In this document: one piece after another, positions 8,967 to 18,015 of the stretch
Numbering within the stretch: position 1 is the first letter of the stretch
How the letters are laid out: every line of letters starts with the position of its first letter
Assembly: GCA_019358945.1 (NCBI GenBank)
Contig: JAHHIE010000022.1
Location: forward strand, 32,838-96,837
Reading direction: 5' to 3'
DNA length: 64,000 nt
Origin: Stenomitos rutilans HA7619-LM2
Lineage (GTDB): Bacteria; Cyanobacteriota; Cyanobacteriia; Leptolyngbyales; Leptolyngbyaceae
Program-made: the position numbers and the translations under genes
The notes under the pieces: model-generated
Database searches by the model: none
Told to the model about the DNA's origin: nothing
Seen by the model: the letters and a program-made list of their open reading frames with translations, nothing else

Positions 8967-11900
8967 ATGGCAATCAACTCTGATATCCGTGACCACGCCT
9001 ATCAATTTTTTACGGAAGAAGCACCTGAACTGCTGCAAATTTTGGAGACAGGCTTACTGAGCCTAAAGCAGCGGAATACTGCCACTGTGCACAATTTGAT
9101 GCGGGCGGCCCACTCACTCAAAGGAGGAGCGGCCAGCGTCGGGCTAGAGGCGATCGCAACCCTGGCACATCGCCTCGAAAACATTCTCAAGGCGCTCTAC
9201 AGCGATTCTTTAGAAATTGATACAGCTCTGGAAAATGATCTGCTGTTAGCCTATGACTGTTTGCGGCTACCGTTGATGGAACAGATTACCACAGGTGCTT
9301 TTAACCCAGAGGCATTGGCGATCGCCGATCCCATTTTTACTCAAATCGAAAGCCGCTGTGGCGAAGCACTGCTTCAAACCGAAACGTACTTGCCCAGTTC
9401 CGCTGAGCTTGGCGTGGATATGGTGACTTCGATCTTTGAAGTGGATGTGGCGCAAGGACTCGATCGCCTCGCCGCCATGTTGAAACATCCACACGAGTAT
9501 GAAGTTGCCGGAGAACTGCGGGCGCAAATTGAAGTATTTATCGGGTTTGCTGAACTGCTCAACCTGCCAGAATTTAGAATCATTGCCGAAACAGCCCAAC
9601 AGGCGCTCAATGCTCATCCCGATCGCGCGTTAGAAATTACAGAACTCACACTAATTGACTTAGAACGCAGTCGTCAAGCCGTTTTAGCAGGCGATCGAAC
9701 GAAGGGCTTAAAACCATCTGCGGCGCTGATGTCGTTAGCATTAGAGGGAACCGTCCCAACCTCATTCATGCACGCTCCAACGATGGATGTGGCACACACG
9801 AGCGTTCCAGTCACCAACACATTTAATCCCTACACCCCAAGCATCAACGTTCCCAATACAAATAAACCTGAATTGGATATAGTGGCCCAGCAAGATGAAG
9901 TGGCAGCAATCAACCCATTGCAAGAGCCATTACAAGAGGCAGACGCAACCAACCAGCTAAAAGTGGTAATGCCCCAGCTTGAAAGTCTGTTTGGGCTGTT
10001 TGGCAATGCGGTCACGGCCACCGAAACGACGATCGACCCAGAGGAAGCGCTGGAACCTACGGTTCTACCTGTATCTGAACCGTTTGCGATCGACCCAGAT
10101 AACGTGCTAGAAGAACCCGATTTCGTTACTACCGAACCTCTCAATCACAGGTTTATCGCTGAAAGGGATTCGGTTGAAATGGACGCCGCTGAAAGGGATG
10201 TTTCACTCACTGAGGTCATCGATGCTGAGTGGGTTGCAGCACAGAATGCGGAAGCATCATCTTTTAGCGAACCAGGCAGTTTAGTCACCTCTGAGTCTAA
10301 TCAACCAGGTGCATTGCAACTTAGCCAGACGACGTTCCGCTCGACTCGCCGTCAAGACCAGGAAACGCCTCCCGTCCGTCAAGTCAAACAGAATGCCACG
10401 CCAAATCTCACTGTGCGCGTTGACTCCGATCGCCTCGAACGTATGAGTAATCTCGTGGGCGAACTTACCATTAATCGCAATGGTCTCTCGCTACAAAATG
10501 AGCAACTCCAGAGCGTCTTGCGCGAGTTGCTGAGGCGATTTTCTCGCTTTGAAGATATGGTGAGCCATCTGCGAGAATCACTAGACCAGATGTTGGTAGC
10601 GCCAGAACGACAGAACTATGCACAAGTTTCTAGCCATTCTTTGAAGCCAGTGCCATCCCTGATAGAAAATGGCGAACGCGGCGCGCAACCAGGGAGCCGA
10701 CCATTTAGCACCCCAAACGATTTAGCCTCAAGCCCAGCCGCTGGATTCGATTCGCTTGAGATGGATAGCTATGGAGTCCTACATGCCCAGCTACAAGAGA
10801 TTCTTGAGAACTTTGTACAGTTAGACGAATCAGTTGATGATGTCACACTGTATGCGAGACAGTCCGATCGTTTGCTGGATCAACAGCGACACATGTTGTC
10901 GGGTCTCAGCAACGAGTTGACTCAGGCACGCATGATCCCACTAGGGGAAGTGCTCAATCGGTTTCCTCGTGTGTTGCGCGATTTGTCAACCACTTATCAC
11001 AAGCCAGTCAGTTTGAAATTGACGGGTACCAGCTTGCTAGTTGATCGCGCCATTCTAGAAAAACTCTACGATCCGCTGCTGCACCTGCTTCGCAATGCGT
11101 TTGATCATGGTATTGAAGCCTCCCATGTGCGATCGCAATTAGGCAAGCCAACGACTGGTCAAATTGATATTCGAGCGTATTACAAAGGTAATCAAACCGT
11201 TATTGAGATTAAAGATGATGGGCAGGGCTTAAATCTGGATCGCATTCGGAGCCGTGCCTTTGAACTTGGTTGGTTTTCAGCCGAGCAATTGCTGACGTCA
11301 CCCCCAGCACGGTTGTTTGAACTCATTTTTGAGCCAGGTTTTTCCACCGCACAACAGGTCAGCGAACTATCTGGACGAGGGATTGGTCTTGATGTGGTGC
11401 GATCGCAACTGCAATCAATTAAGGGCACGGTTGTCGTTTCATCAGCACCTCGGCAGGGTACAACCTTTACGCTGCGCTTGCCCTTAACGCTTACCAACAC
11501 TAAGTTGGTCATTTGCACCGTTGGTTCCACCACCCTTGCCTTACCAGTCGATAGCGTGGAAGAAATCATCACCCCTCAAACCAATCAAATTCGGCCATCA
11601 GGAGACCAGCGGTTCTTGTACTGGAGAGAGCAAATTATTCCTGCCTATCGCCTCGCTGACCTTTTAGAGTATGCCTGTCCATTACCCGAAGCGCCTGTCA
11701 GCAGATTATCATCAACGTTTTCTGCTCCCAAAACGATGACCTCACCCATGTTGGTATTGCACCAGCAAGAGCAAATGTTTGCCATTGAGGTGGATCAACT
11801 CATCACAGAGCAGGAGTTGGTGATCAAATCTTTTGGTACTGTCATGGCTCCTCCTAGCTATCTCTATGGCTGCACAAGTTTGGGAGATGGCAGTTTGATT

Positions 11901-12422
11901 CCCGTCATTGACAGTAGCGCGCTGTTAGCGTTTGAGCGAAAACACAAGGAAGCCGAAATTATCCCAGCAGATGGATCACAACGCCGTGTAGATGTTCACG
12001 GTCAACCCTCTGCTCGTAAGCCTGCAACGTTTGTTTCCACAATTCAAACAACGACTATTCTGGTTGTGGACGATGCGGTCACCTTACGACGAACCTTAGC
12101 GTTATCGCTTGAAAGGGCTGGCTATCGAGTCTTACAGGCACGTGATGGGCAAGAGGCAATTAACCAGTGTCAGCGTTCATCAGTAGATCTCGTCATCTGT
12201 GATATTGAAATGCCTAACATGAATGGCTTTGAATTTCTCAGCTACCGCCGTCAAGATCCTCAAATAGTCAACATTCCAATTATGATGTTGACCTCTCGCA
12301 GCAATGAAAAACATCGCTGGCTAGCCATGCAGCTAGGCGCAACGGCTTACTTCACAAAGCCTTATTTAGAACAAGAGTTTTTAGCGGCGATTAAAACAAA
12401 TTTAGAAGCCCGCATGGAATAA
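8967..12422 (+). CDS. CheA-type hybrid histidine kinase with C-terminal REC (PilL/PixL-like)
   Basis: Cytoplasmic kinase of the chemosensory cluster, 1151 aa. Domains: Hpt (~7-110, phospho-His 49 in AAHSLKGGAAS), a second Hpt-like helical bundle without the His motif (~140-245), a long acidic low-complexity linker (~250-480), dimerisation region (~485-650), HATPase (~690-840, with RNAFDHGIE, DDGQGL and GRGIGLDVV boxes), CheW-like domain (~840-980), and REC (~1030-1150, VVDDA, CDIEMPN, TKPY). It should phosphorylate its own REC and the CheY/PatA proteins at 2154-3738. Length and order match cyanobacterial PilL/PixL CheA proteins. Start ATG at 8967, 102 bp after the permease. Confidence 0.93.
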   Translation: MAINSDIRDHAYQFFTEEAPELLQILETGLLSLKQRNTATVHNLMRAAHSLKGGAASVGLEAIATLAHRLENILKALYSDSLEIDTALENDLLLAYDCLRLPLMEQITTGAFNPEALAIADPIFTQIESRCGEALLQTETYLPSSAELGVDMVTSIFEVDVAQGLDRLAAMLKHPHEYEVAGELRAQIEVFIGFAELLNLPEFRIIAETAQQALNAHPDRALEITELTLIDLERSRQAVLAGDRTKGLKPSAALMSLALEGTVPTSFMHAPTMDVAHTSVPVTNTFNPYTPSINVPNTNKPELDIVAQQDEVAAINPLQEPLQEADATNQLKVVMPQLESLFGLFGNAVTATETTIDPEEALEPTVLPVSEPFAIDPDNVLEEPDFVTTEPLNHRFIAERDSVEMDAAERDVSLTEVIDAEWVAAQNAEASSFSEPGSLVTSESNQPGALQLSQTTFRSTRRQDQETPPVRQVKQNATPNLTVRVDSDRLERMSNLVGELTINRNGLSLQNEQLQSVLRELLRRFSRFEDMVSHLRESLDQMLVAPERQNYAQVSSHSLKPVPSLIENGERGAQPGSRPFSTPNDLASSPAAGFDSLEMDSYGVLHAQLQEILENFVQLDESVDDVTLYARQSDRLLDQQRHMLSGLSNELTQARMIPLGEVLNRFPRVLRDLSTTYHKPVSLKLTGTSLLVDRAILEKLYDPLLHLLRNAFDHGIEASHVRSQLGKPTTGQIDIRAYYKGNQTVIEIKDDGQGLNLDRIRSRAFELGWFSAEQLLTSPPARLFELIFEPGFSTAQQVSELSGRGIGLDVVRSQLQSIKGTVVVSSAPRQGTTFTLRLPLTLTNTKLVICTVGSTTLALPVDSVEEIITPQTNQIRPSGDQRFLYWREQIIPAYRLADLLEYACPLPEAPVSRLSSTFSAPKTMTSPMLVLHQQEQMFAIEVDQLITEQELVIKSFGTVMAPPSYLYGCTSLGDGSLIPVIDSSALLAFERKHKEAEIIPADGSQRRVDVHGQPSARKPATFVSTIQTTTILVVDDAVTLRRTLALSLERAGYRVLQARDGQEAINQCQRSSVDLVICDIEMPNMNGFEFLSYRRQDPQIVNIPIMMLTSRSNEKHRWLAMQLGATAYFTKPYLEQEFLAAIKTNLEARME

Positions 12423-12533
12423 TGATCTTTTTTCAAGCTTAAAATATAACGTTTTTGCTTGTACGCATCGTCGCATCTCTAAGCGAGATAACAGGTAGGA
12501 TGTGCAAACGATCGCGCCATCTTTTCACAAAGT

Positions 12534-12637
12534 GATACTAAATTAAATTCGGAATGCTGCACATTCTGTAGGGGCACGGCAATGCCGTGCCCCTACCCGG
12601 TGATTGATCTGGAGTGGTCATACTTTAAATTAGTATG
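12534..12637. repeat. Palindromic mini-element, copy A
   Basis: Ends are inverted: ATACTAAATTAAA on the left, TTTAAATTAGTAT on the right. The centre is a 14-bp perfect palindrome, GTAGGGGCACGGCA / TGCCGTGCCCCTAC (12568-12596). Shares ends and flanking words (TGATTGATCT) with copy B. It has no ORF, so it looks like a non-autonomous, MITE- or REP-like element. Confidence 0.8.
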
Positions 12638-12795
12638 AGACCGTTCATGATGGCGATCGCTGTTTAGGCAAAATAAGCGCGATCGCCAAGACAAATGAGT
12701 TGATTACCCTTCTCAGCACATTTAACGAAAAGCTGCCTTAACGTCTATGGCACTCAGCACGTTGCCATAAATTTATATGGCAAAAAAGCTGGCAA

Positions 12796-12820
12796 TAAAA
12801 AACCCCTGAGTGGGCAGGGG
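12796..12820 (-). terminator. Intrinsic terminator, minus strand
   Basis: On the minus strand CCCCTG...CAGGGG (12803-12820) is followed at once by GTTTTTTATT-type U-tract. It would terminate transcripts from the PTPA-CTERM gene at 13107-13388, about 290 bp upstream of it. Confidence 0.6.
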
Positions 12821-12880
12821 CAAGGATTGAAACTAGACAGATGGCAGTCCTAAATTATTCATGAAACGTGTGCCTTGTTG

Positions 12881-12954
12881 AAAGCTGCTAGCGGTCAGCG
12901 ATCAATGGTCAGCCATTTAGAGCTGAAAGCAGACGGCTGAGAGCTGGCGGCTAA
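12881..12954. repeat. Degenerate GCTGA/TCAGC simple-repeat patch
   Basis: Clustered words such as GCGGTCAGC, GGTCAGCC, AGCTGAAAGC and CGGCTGAGAGCT. Similar patches occur at 23853-23888 and 50153-50200, so they form a small dispersed family. Confidence 0.5.
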
Positions 12955-12994
12955 TTCAGTAACATGTTCATCAATCAAGAAGGATTGCTGAATG

Positions 12995-13096
12995 ATACCA
13001 ATTTGAATTGAAAATGCGACACATCCTGTAGGGGCAAGGCACTGCCTTGCCCCTACCCACCGATTGATCTGTAGCCATCATTCTTTAAATCGGTAT
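12995..13096. repeat. Palindromic mini-element, copy B
   Basis: Same design as copy A: ends ATACCAATTT / AAATCGGTAT and central palindrome GTAGGGGCAAGGCA / TGCCTTGCCCCTAC (13028-13056). One base pair of the stem differs from copy A in a compensated way (C-G in A, A-T in B), which preserves the hairpin. Confidence 0.8.
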
Positions 13097-13106
13097 GACC
13101 AACCGA

Positions 13107-13388
13107 TTAAACTGACGTCTCATCCTTTGCCAACTTGTGTTTGCGGAAGGCTGCGACACCCAGTCCAATTAAACCGGGGAGCAGGGCGGGTGTAGGCACA
13201 GAGGTTGGCGGCTTGTCAGGCTGCTGAACTGGCTTGTTTTCCTTACCCTTCTCTGGCTTTGGAGTGGATTGTTCGATCGGAGGTTTGCTCGCTTGACGCT
13301 TGAAATGATTAGTTTGATTGTTTCCACCATTGCCGCCACTAAAAATGGCAATCAGAAATAAAATGATTGCCGACCATACTACTTCCAT
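13107..13388 (-). CDS. Small PTPA-CTERM protein with N-terminal membrane helix
   Basis: A 93-aa protein. Residues ~5-17 (AIILFLIAIF) form a hydrophobic helix. Residues ~18-65 are Gly/Asn-, Lys- and Pro-rich. The C-terminus is a tripartite sorting signal: VPTPALLPGLIGLG followed by AAFRKHK. This matches the PTPA-CTERM variant of cyanobacterial PEP-CTERM domains, which are processed by exosortase-like enzymes. The function of the short mature part is unknown. It lies 235 bp downstream of the DUF928 gene on the same strand and 290 bp upstream of a terminator. It could be a surface or matrix component; the only exosortase seen here is 40 kb away and has its own PEP-type neighbour. Confidence 0.72.
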   Translation of the reverse strand: MEVVWSAIILFLIAIFSGGNGGNNQTNHFKRQASKPPIEQSTPKPEKGKENKPVQQPDKPPTSVPTPALLPGLIGLGVAAFRKHKLAKDETSV

Positions 13389-13623
13389 AAGCCTCCACTA
13401 AAGGTCTAAGGACAATTACGGAAGCAGTGTAGCGAATCACGATTCTTTCACAATGTCATACACAATTTTTACGAAGATAGATAATTCATAAAGCTTCTAC
13501 TGTGAAAAGCTCTTTAGCACCTTGAGGCATCACGAATAACCCTTCTCTTGCATGGGCGCGGCATCGGTGACTTACTGTGGCGTTACGTTCAACGTTCGAC
13601 CCAAAAGCTGGTCAACAGTTGAA

Positions 13624-14487
13624 TCACCGTGGAACAGCAGGGGGGCATTGAAGCGGCTGCTTAGCCACTGACTGCAAGCCCACATCTGTCAACGATTGTG
13701 CCCATAGGGTAGTCAAGGTTGCATCATTAGGCGATCGACAGCGTAGTGCCGCCAAAGCCGTAATGAAATCATTCCATACGCCATCATTCACAGTATCCCA
13801 CAGCCCATACTGGGTATACAGCTTGCGCTGCGGCCTTGGAATGCTTTGTTCAAGTGGCTGCGGTACGCGAGACTCTGGTGTCACTCGCAACAGGGACAGT
13901 CTCGTAAATTTATTGGCAGAAGCATCACCTGGAACGCAATGAATAACGAATAGCCAGTGATACAGTTTGCCAACTTCCAGAGGTGACTGCGAGGTTGAAG
14001 TGAGGGGAATGCCGATGATGCCCGCTTGTGTGTAAGACATTGTTAGAATAGTGCGCTGGTGATAAGCGCTATCGTCTGCGTTTTTTTCTTCTAACCGGAG
14101 TTCGACAAACGGTTGTGGAGTTTTGTCTGATTTTTCAGCCTGAGTGCTTGGAGTCGATTGACCAATGGTATAGGGAAGATAAAACCAGAGGGTGGGGTAA
14201 GCAGCGGTTGTGGCACCAAGAGCCTGTTCGTCCACTGCTTGCACAGGGGTGGGTGCTAAAGCTGTCAAGGGCAGCTTGCTCGTTGTAGAGGCGCAGGTAC
14301 CACCTCGATGCGCTGCACTGCTGCTATTGCCGCTGGGTGGCCCCCATCCGGACGATCGCTTAAACCAGGAAGGCGGCCACCATCCTGCTTGCGCGGGCGC
14401 AGGCATCAGGGACGCACTCATTACAATGATGATTACCCAGGCGGCTTGGGCTCGGTGTGCTGCTGGTTTTCCCCAGAGCATGGTCAT
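13624..14487 (-). CDS. Secreted DUF928 protein
   Basis: A 287-aa exported protein of the cyanobacterial DUF928 family (function unknown). A signal peptide is visible: a hydrophobic stretch WVIIIVMSASLMPAPAQA, with cleavage likely after AQA. Family features: HRGGTC, LTALAP, PTLWFYLPY, the GIIGIPL strand and GKLYHWLFVIHC. Start at 14487: TAG of the upstream TIR-CHASE2 gene overlaps the ribosome-binding site (TAGGAG-TTTA-ATG), so the two are translationally linked; the longer frame to 14520 would overlap that gene. DUF928 genes are commonly found beside CHASE2 and CHAT genes in cyanobacteria (recalled, not verified here), which supports a shared envelope role. Confidence 0.85.
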   Translation of the reverse strand: MTMLWGKPAAHRAQAAWVIIIVMSASLMPAPAQAGWWPPSWFKRSSGWGPPSGNSSSAAHRGGTCASTTSKLPLTALAPTPVQAVDEQALGATTAAYPTLWFYLPYTIGQSTPSTQAEKSDKTPQPFVELRLEEKNADDSAYHQRTILTMSYTQAGIIGIPLTSTSQSPLEVGKLYHWLFVIHCVPGDASANKFTRLSLLRVTPESRVPQPLEQSIPRPQRKLYTQYGLWDTVNDGVWNDFITALAALRCRSPNDATLTTLWAQSLTDVGLQSVAKQPLQCPPAVPR

Positions 14488-14494
14488 TAAACTC

Positions 14495-17400
14495 CTACTG
14501 TTTGGATAGCTGGGACGCAACCAATGCTTTTGGGTGAGTTGTTGCTGACTGTTTGACGTTGTTTGGTGACTGTATCGGCTGTGCCTTGGGATGAGCTAGT
14601 CTGTGTGGCGCACGATTGGTTAGATATAAAACACTGCTACCACTTAGCAGCAAAACAAGCACTGAAGGGACGATCGGTGTCCAAAGGTTGCCAAAGACAA
14701 AACAGGTCACACCGACTAGATAGAGCCCCACAACCGCCAAACTCCCCGCGATTCCCAACCGTCGTGGCGATCGCAGGTAGTAGATAAACGAACCACCTCC
14801 TAAAGCACAGAACAAAAGCCATACGACCTCTGACCACAGGGGCAAACGCCACAGGAGCGATCGTCCATTCAAGGTGGCACTGATGATTTGGCTGGTAACC
14901 TGTGCCTGATAGTATACGCCTGGAATCTGCTTATAAGGAGTCGTGACAATATCTTGAGCGCTTGCTTTAGAGGTGATGCCAATCAACACGATGCGATCGG
15001 CAATTTTTTCGCTGGAGATAGGATCGTTGAGAACATCGCTCAGCGTTATGTGTTCGGCAATTTGGGTTGGATCACCGTTAGGCGCGCGGTAGTTTAGCAG
15101 CACTTGATACCCTGCGGTATCGATCGCTTGGTACCCTCCGGCATAGCCTTCTAACCGCTGGAACGAAACAGTACCCAGCTTTAACGCGCTATTAGATGTC
15201 ACCGGGTCTTGATACGAGATGGCTTTTCCAGGCTCCAGTTCTAAATAACGACGGGCAAGCACAAACCCAAAGGACTGGGTTGCTGTACAGCGATCGTTGG
15301 GTGGAACCACCCGCAGCGCTTGCCGTCGAACGACGTGATCGGGGTCGGGGTTGATATCCGCAAACCCAATACGATCGCCACTCACCTCTACGGGTGGTGC
15401 AATGCCGTCTGTTGTAATTGCACCTTGACCAACTTCTGGTAGCTTGCACACGCCAATAAAGCGCTGGTTTTGACGCAGGCGATCGACTAACCCAGGGACA
15501 CTTGCATCCGTTTCAAAGTCGCGAAATAAATCCAGCCCAATGAGTCGGGGTTGATGCCGCTCTAATTTTTCCAACAGGCGATTCAGAGATTCATCAGACA
15601 GCGTGCCCAGGCCCTTTTCTTTTTGCTTGAGCTTGGTTTGAATGTCTGCCTCCGTTATTTCAACGACCAAGAGACGTGGGTCTGGCGCTTCGTTGCGCGG
15701 CAACAGCATCAGATGGTCGAGAGCTTTGAGTTCAAAGGGCTGCAGCAGGCCCGAAAACCGCAGCCCTAGTACGAAGAGGGTAGCAACGAGACTGGTCAGC
15801 ACCACTGTACGAGGTTTGGCTGAACGCAGAGGTGATTTGCGGCTGGTTTGAATATACTGGCGCTGGAGACGGAGCGGTGGTGGCGTTTTGGTAGCGGCTT
15901 CCTGAAACCATTGCTCTGCTTTAACTAAGTCGGTGCCACGCAGCAAAAAGCTTGGATCACCCCCTGCTTGTTCCCACTCTAGGGCGCGTCCTAACAGGCG
16001 GGTATGCAATCGCAAGTGTTCTTGGTCAGTATCCAGCACCCGGAGCAACTCACTGAAGTTGGCATAAAAGTCGTGATTGTAGCGGTTAAAGTCAATCCAC
16101 TGCACGGCTGCCAACCCAGGAGGCAACATAGTTGCTTCAACGGGTCGATACACTACCGTCACAATCCGCTTATTAAGCTTCTGGGCGTATTCAACCTCTC
16201 CCGCACAGTACGGTGATTGGATGGCATCAGGAGAGATAATGAAGAGAAAATGGTTGCAGGTTTCAATACCTCGATAAATCTCCTGTTGAAAATCAGTGCC
16301 AGCCGCGATCGCTTGTTGATCAAACCAGGTGGTTTTTCCCTGTCTTTGAAGTGCATTATTTAAGCGGCGGGCAAAGTCAGTGTCCACGCGTGAATAGGAA
16401 ACAAAGACCTCTAGATATTGCTCTGGAGGATGTTCTGAGCTAGCGTTAATAAAAGTTTCTTGCAGAGGGGTAGGCACATGCTGCGATCGTAGCTTTGCCG
16501 CTTTGAGCCATCCTTCGGCGTACTGTAAGTTATGTCCGCGCAGGAGAATGCTGGTATTGCGTTGCTGCCGTTCCCACATCAACGCCTTTGCCAACACAAA
16601 TTTGTGAATAGTGTAATAGATGGCATCCTGCTGCAACAAGCGCAGTAGCTGATCGGCTTGCTGCTGAAGCACTTCTCTATTGACAGTTCCAGCCGCGTCC
16701 ACGGCTTCGGTGATGTCAATATATTGCAGACTTTGCAAGGTTGGCGAAACACACGTCCAATCAGTGTCTCTCACCAGCAAGGGAATGATGCGCTTATTGA
16801 GAGATAGCGCATAGCTAAGTTCTTGTTGACAATAGGTTGATCGCAGCGAATTAGGTGACAGCAAATAGACGATATTGTCGGCCTCCTCAATCCCCCGATT
16901 GATGGCTTCCTGGAACTGATCACCTTTCTTAATATCGATTTTGTTTGTCCAAACAGTGACACCGTGCCGCATTAAGAGACGACGCACGGACTGGGTAACG
17001 GCATCATCTTCCTCGGCGTAACAGAGAAATATCTGAGTCATCAAGTCGCTGTTGTACTTGATGCTCTCGATAATATATTCGCAATGTAAATCGGTGGGAA
17101 TGCAGGGAGGCTGCTCATCTTGAAAGCGAAACTTGAGCCAGCTTTCTGCCTGCTTGTAGTCATTCCCGCTCAACAGATAATGAGAATGCTTCTGGTTACG
17201 TTCCCATTCTAAAGCGCCAAGCAGAAAGCGAGTGTGGTTCTGTACATAGTCTTGATGACGTTCAAAAACATCCAATAGCTGTTGCAACGAATCGTCAAAC
17301 AGATGAACCGTTTCAATAAAGGGGAGCCAATTGATTTTGGCGATCGTAGGGTGAAGATTCGGATTCCGATCATCCCCAAAATGGAGTTTTTGCGCTTGAT

Positions 17401-17755
17401 ACTGCCGCCATTCGTCAACAGTACCCTGTGGATGAGCTTGCTGCCACTGTGTTTGGTCAATTTCAGGAATGTGCAGTAAGGGAATGATCCGCTTGCTGTA
17501 TTTTAGCGCTTGTTCAATCTCGCGGCGACAATAGACGGAGTTGACGGAGTGAGGTGAAATCACAAACAGGAAGTTGTCGGCTTTCTCAATACCATCATCA
17601 ATCTGGTTCTGAAAATCGACCCCTAGCGGAATGTCTGTAAAATCAACCCAAACTTTGAAACCTGCTTGCAATAATTGTTCGTTGAGCCGCATCACAAACG
17701 CTTTGCTATGGGCGCGTCCATAAGAAATAAAGACATGATAAGTTCTCTGAGACAT
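14495..17755 (-). CDS. Triple-TIR, CHASE2 membrane protein
   Basis: Membrane protein of 1086 aa. Three TIR domains (~5-100, ~240-330, ~448-540) are each followed by the same ~60-residue helical module (ALEWE...LLRG.DL..AE.WL...P..L...YI). A TM helix lies at ~650-667, an extracytoplasmic CHASE2 domain at ~668-960 (LKALDHLMLLPR, ADIQTK, LIGLDLFRD), and three TM helices at ~975-1065. Each TIR keeps the Tyr-Cys-x-x-Glu motif in which the Glu is catalytic in NAD-cleaving TIRs: Glu79, Glu312 and Glu520. The TIRs should face the cytoplasm and CHASE2 the periplasm. An inferred role is to sense an envelope ligand and trigger TIR signalling or NAD cleavage; scaffold-only TIRs remain possible. The ATG at 17755 has a promoter-like pair 38-66 bp upstream. 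Confidence 0.88.
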   Translation of the reverse strand: MSQRTYHVFISYGRAHSKAFVMRLNEQLLQAGFKVWVDFTDIPLGVDFQNQIDDGIEKADNFLFVISPHSVNSVYCRREIEQALKYSKRIIPLLHIPEIDQTQWQQAHPQGTVDEWRQYQAQKLHFGDDRNPNLHPTIAKINWLPFIETVHLFDDSLQQLLDVFERHQDYVQNHTRFLLGALEWERNQKHSHYLLSGNDYKQAESWLKFRFQDEQPPCIPTDLHCEYIIESIKYNSDLMTQIFLCYAEEDDAVTQSVRRLLMRHGVTVWTNKIDIKKGDQFQEAINRGIEEADNIVYLLSPNSLRSTYCQQELSYALSLNKRIIPLLVRDTDWTCVSPTLQSLQYIDITEAVDAAGTVNREVLQQQADQLLRLLQQDAIYYTIHKFVLAKALMWERQQRNTSILLRGHNLQYAEGWLKAAKLRSQHVPTPLQETFINASSEHPPEQYLEVFVSYSRVDTDFARRLNNALQRQGKTTWFDQQAIAAGTDFQQEIYRGIETCNHFLFIISPDAIQSPYCAGEVEYAQKLNKRIVTVVYRPVEATMLPPGLAAVQWIDFNRYNHDFYANFSELLRVLDTDQEHLRLHTRLLGRALEWEQAGGDPSFLLRGTDLVKAEQWFQEAATKTPPPLRLQRQYIQTSRKSPLRSAKPRTVVLTSLVATLFVLGLRFSGLLQPFELKALDHLMLLPRNEAPDPRLLVVEITEADIQTKLKQKEKGLGTLSDESLNRLLEKLERHQPRLIGLDLFRDFETDASVPGLVDRLRQNQRFIGVCKLPEVGQGAITTDGIAPPVEVSGDRIGFADINPDPDHVVRRQALRVVPPNDRCTATQSFGFVLARRYLELEPGKAISYQDPVTSNSALKLGTVSFQRLEGYAGGYQAIDTAGYQVLLNYRAPNGDPTQIAEHITLSDVLNDPISSEKIADRIVLIGITSKASAQDIVTTPYKQIPGVYYQAQVTSQIISATLNGRSLLWRLPLWSEVVWLLFCALGGGSFIYYLRSPRRLGIAGSLAVVGLYLVGVTCFVFGNLWTPIVPSVLVLLLSGSSVLYLTNRAPHRLAHPKAQPIQSPNNVKQSATTHPKALVASQLSKQ

Positions 17756-17792
17756 CGACCCGTCGCCTGCACCTACGTTTTTATCTGCTAAT

Positions 17793-17821
17793 AGTATATG
17801 ATGTCGCTATTAAAATGCGAA
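17793..17821 (-). promoter_or_regulatory. Putative sigma-70 promoter of the TIR-CHASE2 gene
   Basis: Minus strand TTCGCA (-35, 4/6), 17-bp spacer, TATACT (-10, 5/6), giving an expected leader of about 30 nt before the ATG at 17755. It sits in the 260-bp divergent region shared with the CHAT gene at 18016. Confidence 0.4.
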
Positions 17822-18015
17822 GATCGGCGGTTGACAAATCAAGGACGAACACTCCTTATGCGAGTTGATTTTCCTGTTGTGGAAATTGAAGGTGGCTATC
17901 TTGCTTTGACATGCTCACGCCGCTGTTCTCATGATGCTGTTTTTGCTATGTGGTACTCGTTCTGAAAGTTTCATAATGAAACGGTTGCATCTCCCTGTGT
18001 TCCTGGACTCTACCC

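Larger units (their letters stand above)
12423..13106. other. Intergenic stretch with two palindromic mini-elements, simple repeats and a minus-strand terminator
   Basis: No gene is visible. It holds two copies of a ~100-bp palindromic element (12534-12637 and 12995-13096), a hairpin terminator for minus-strand transcription (12796-12820) and a patch of degenerate GCTGA/TCAGC repeats (12881-12954). Genes on the two sides converge here. Confidence 0.8.

Noticed and set aside
13447..13464. Another copy of the TTCACA direct repeat upstream of the PTPA-CTERM gene
   Set aside because: It reads TTCACA-N6-TACACA on the opposite strand to its gene, with a 12-base offset; it does not fit the four aligned copies.
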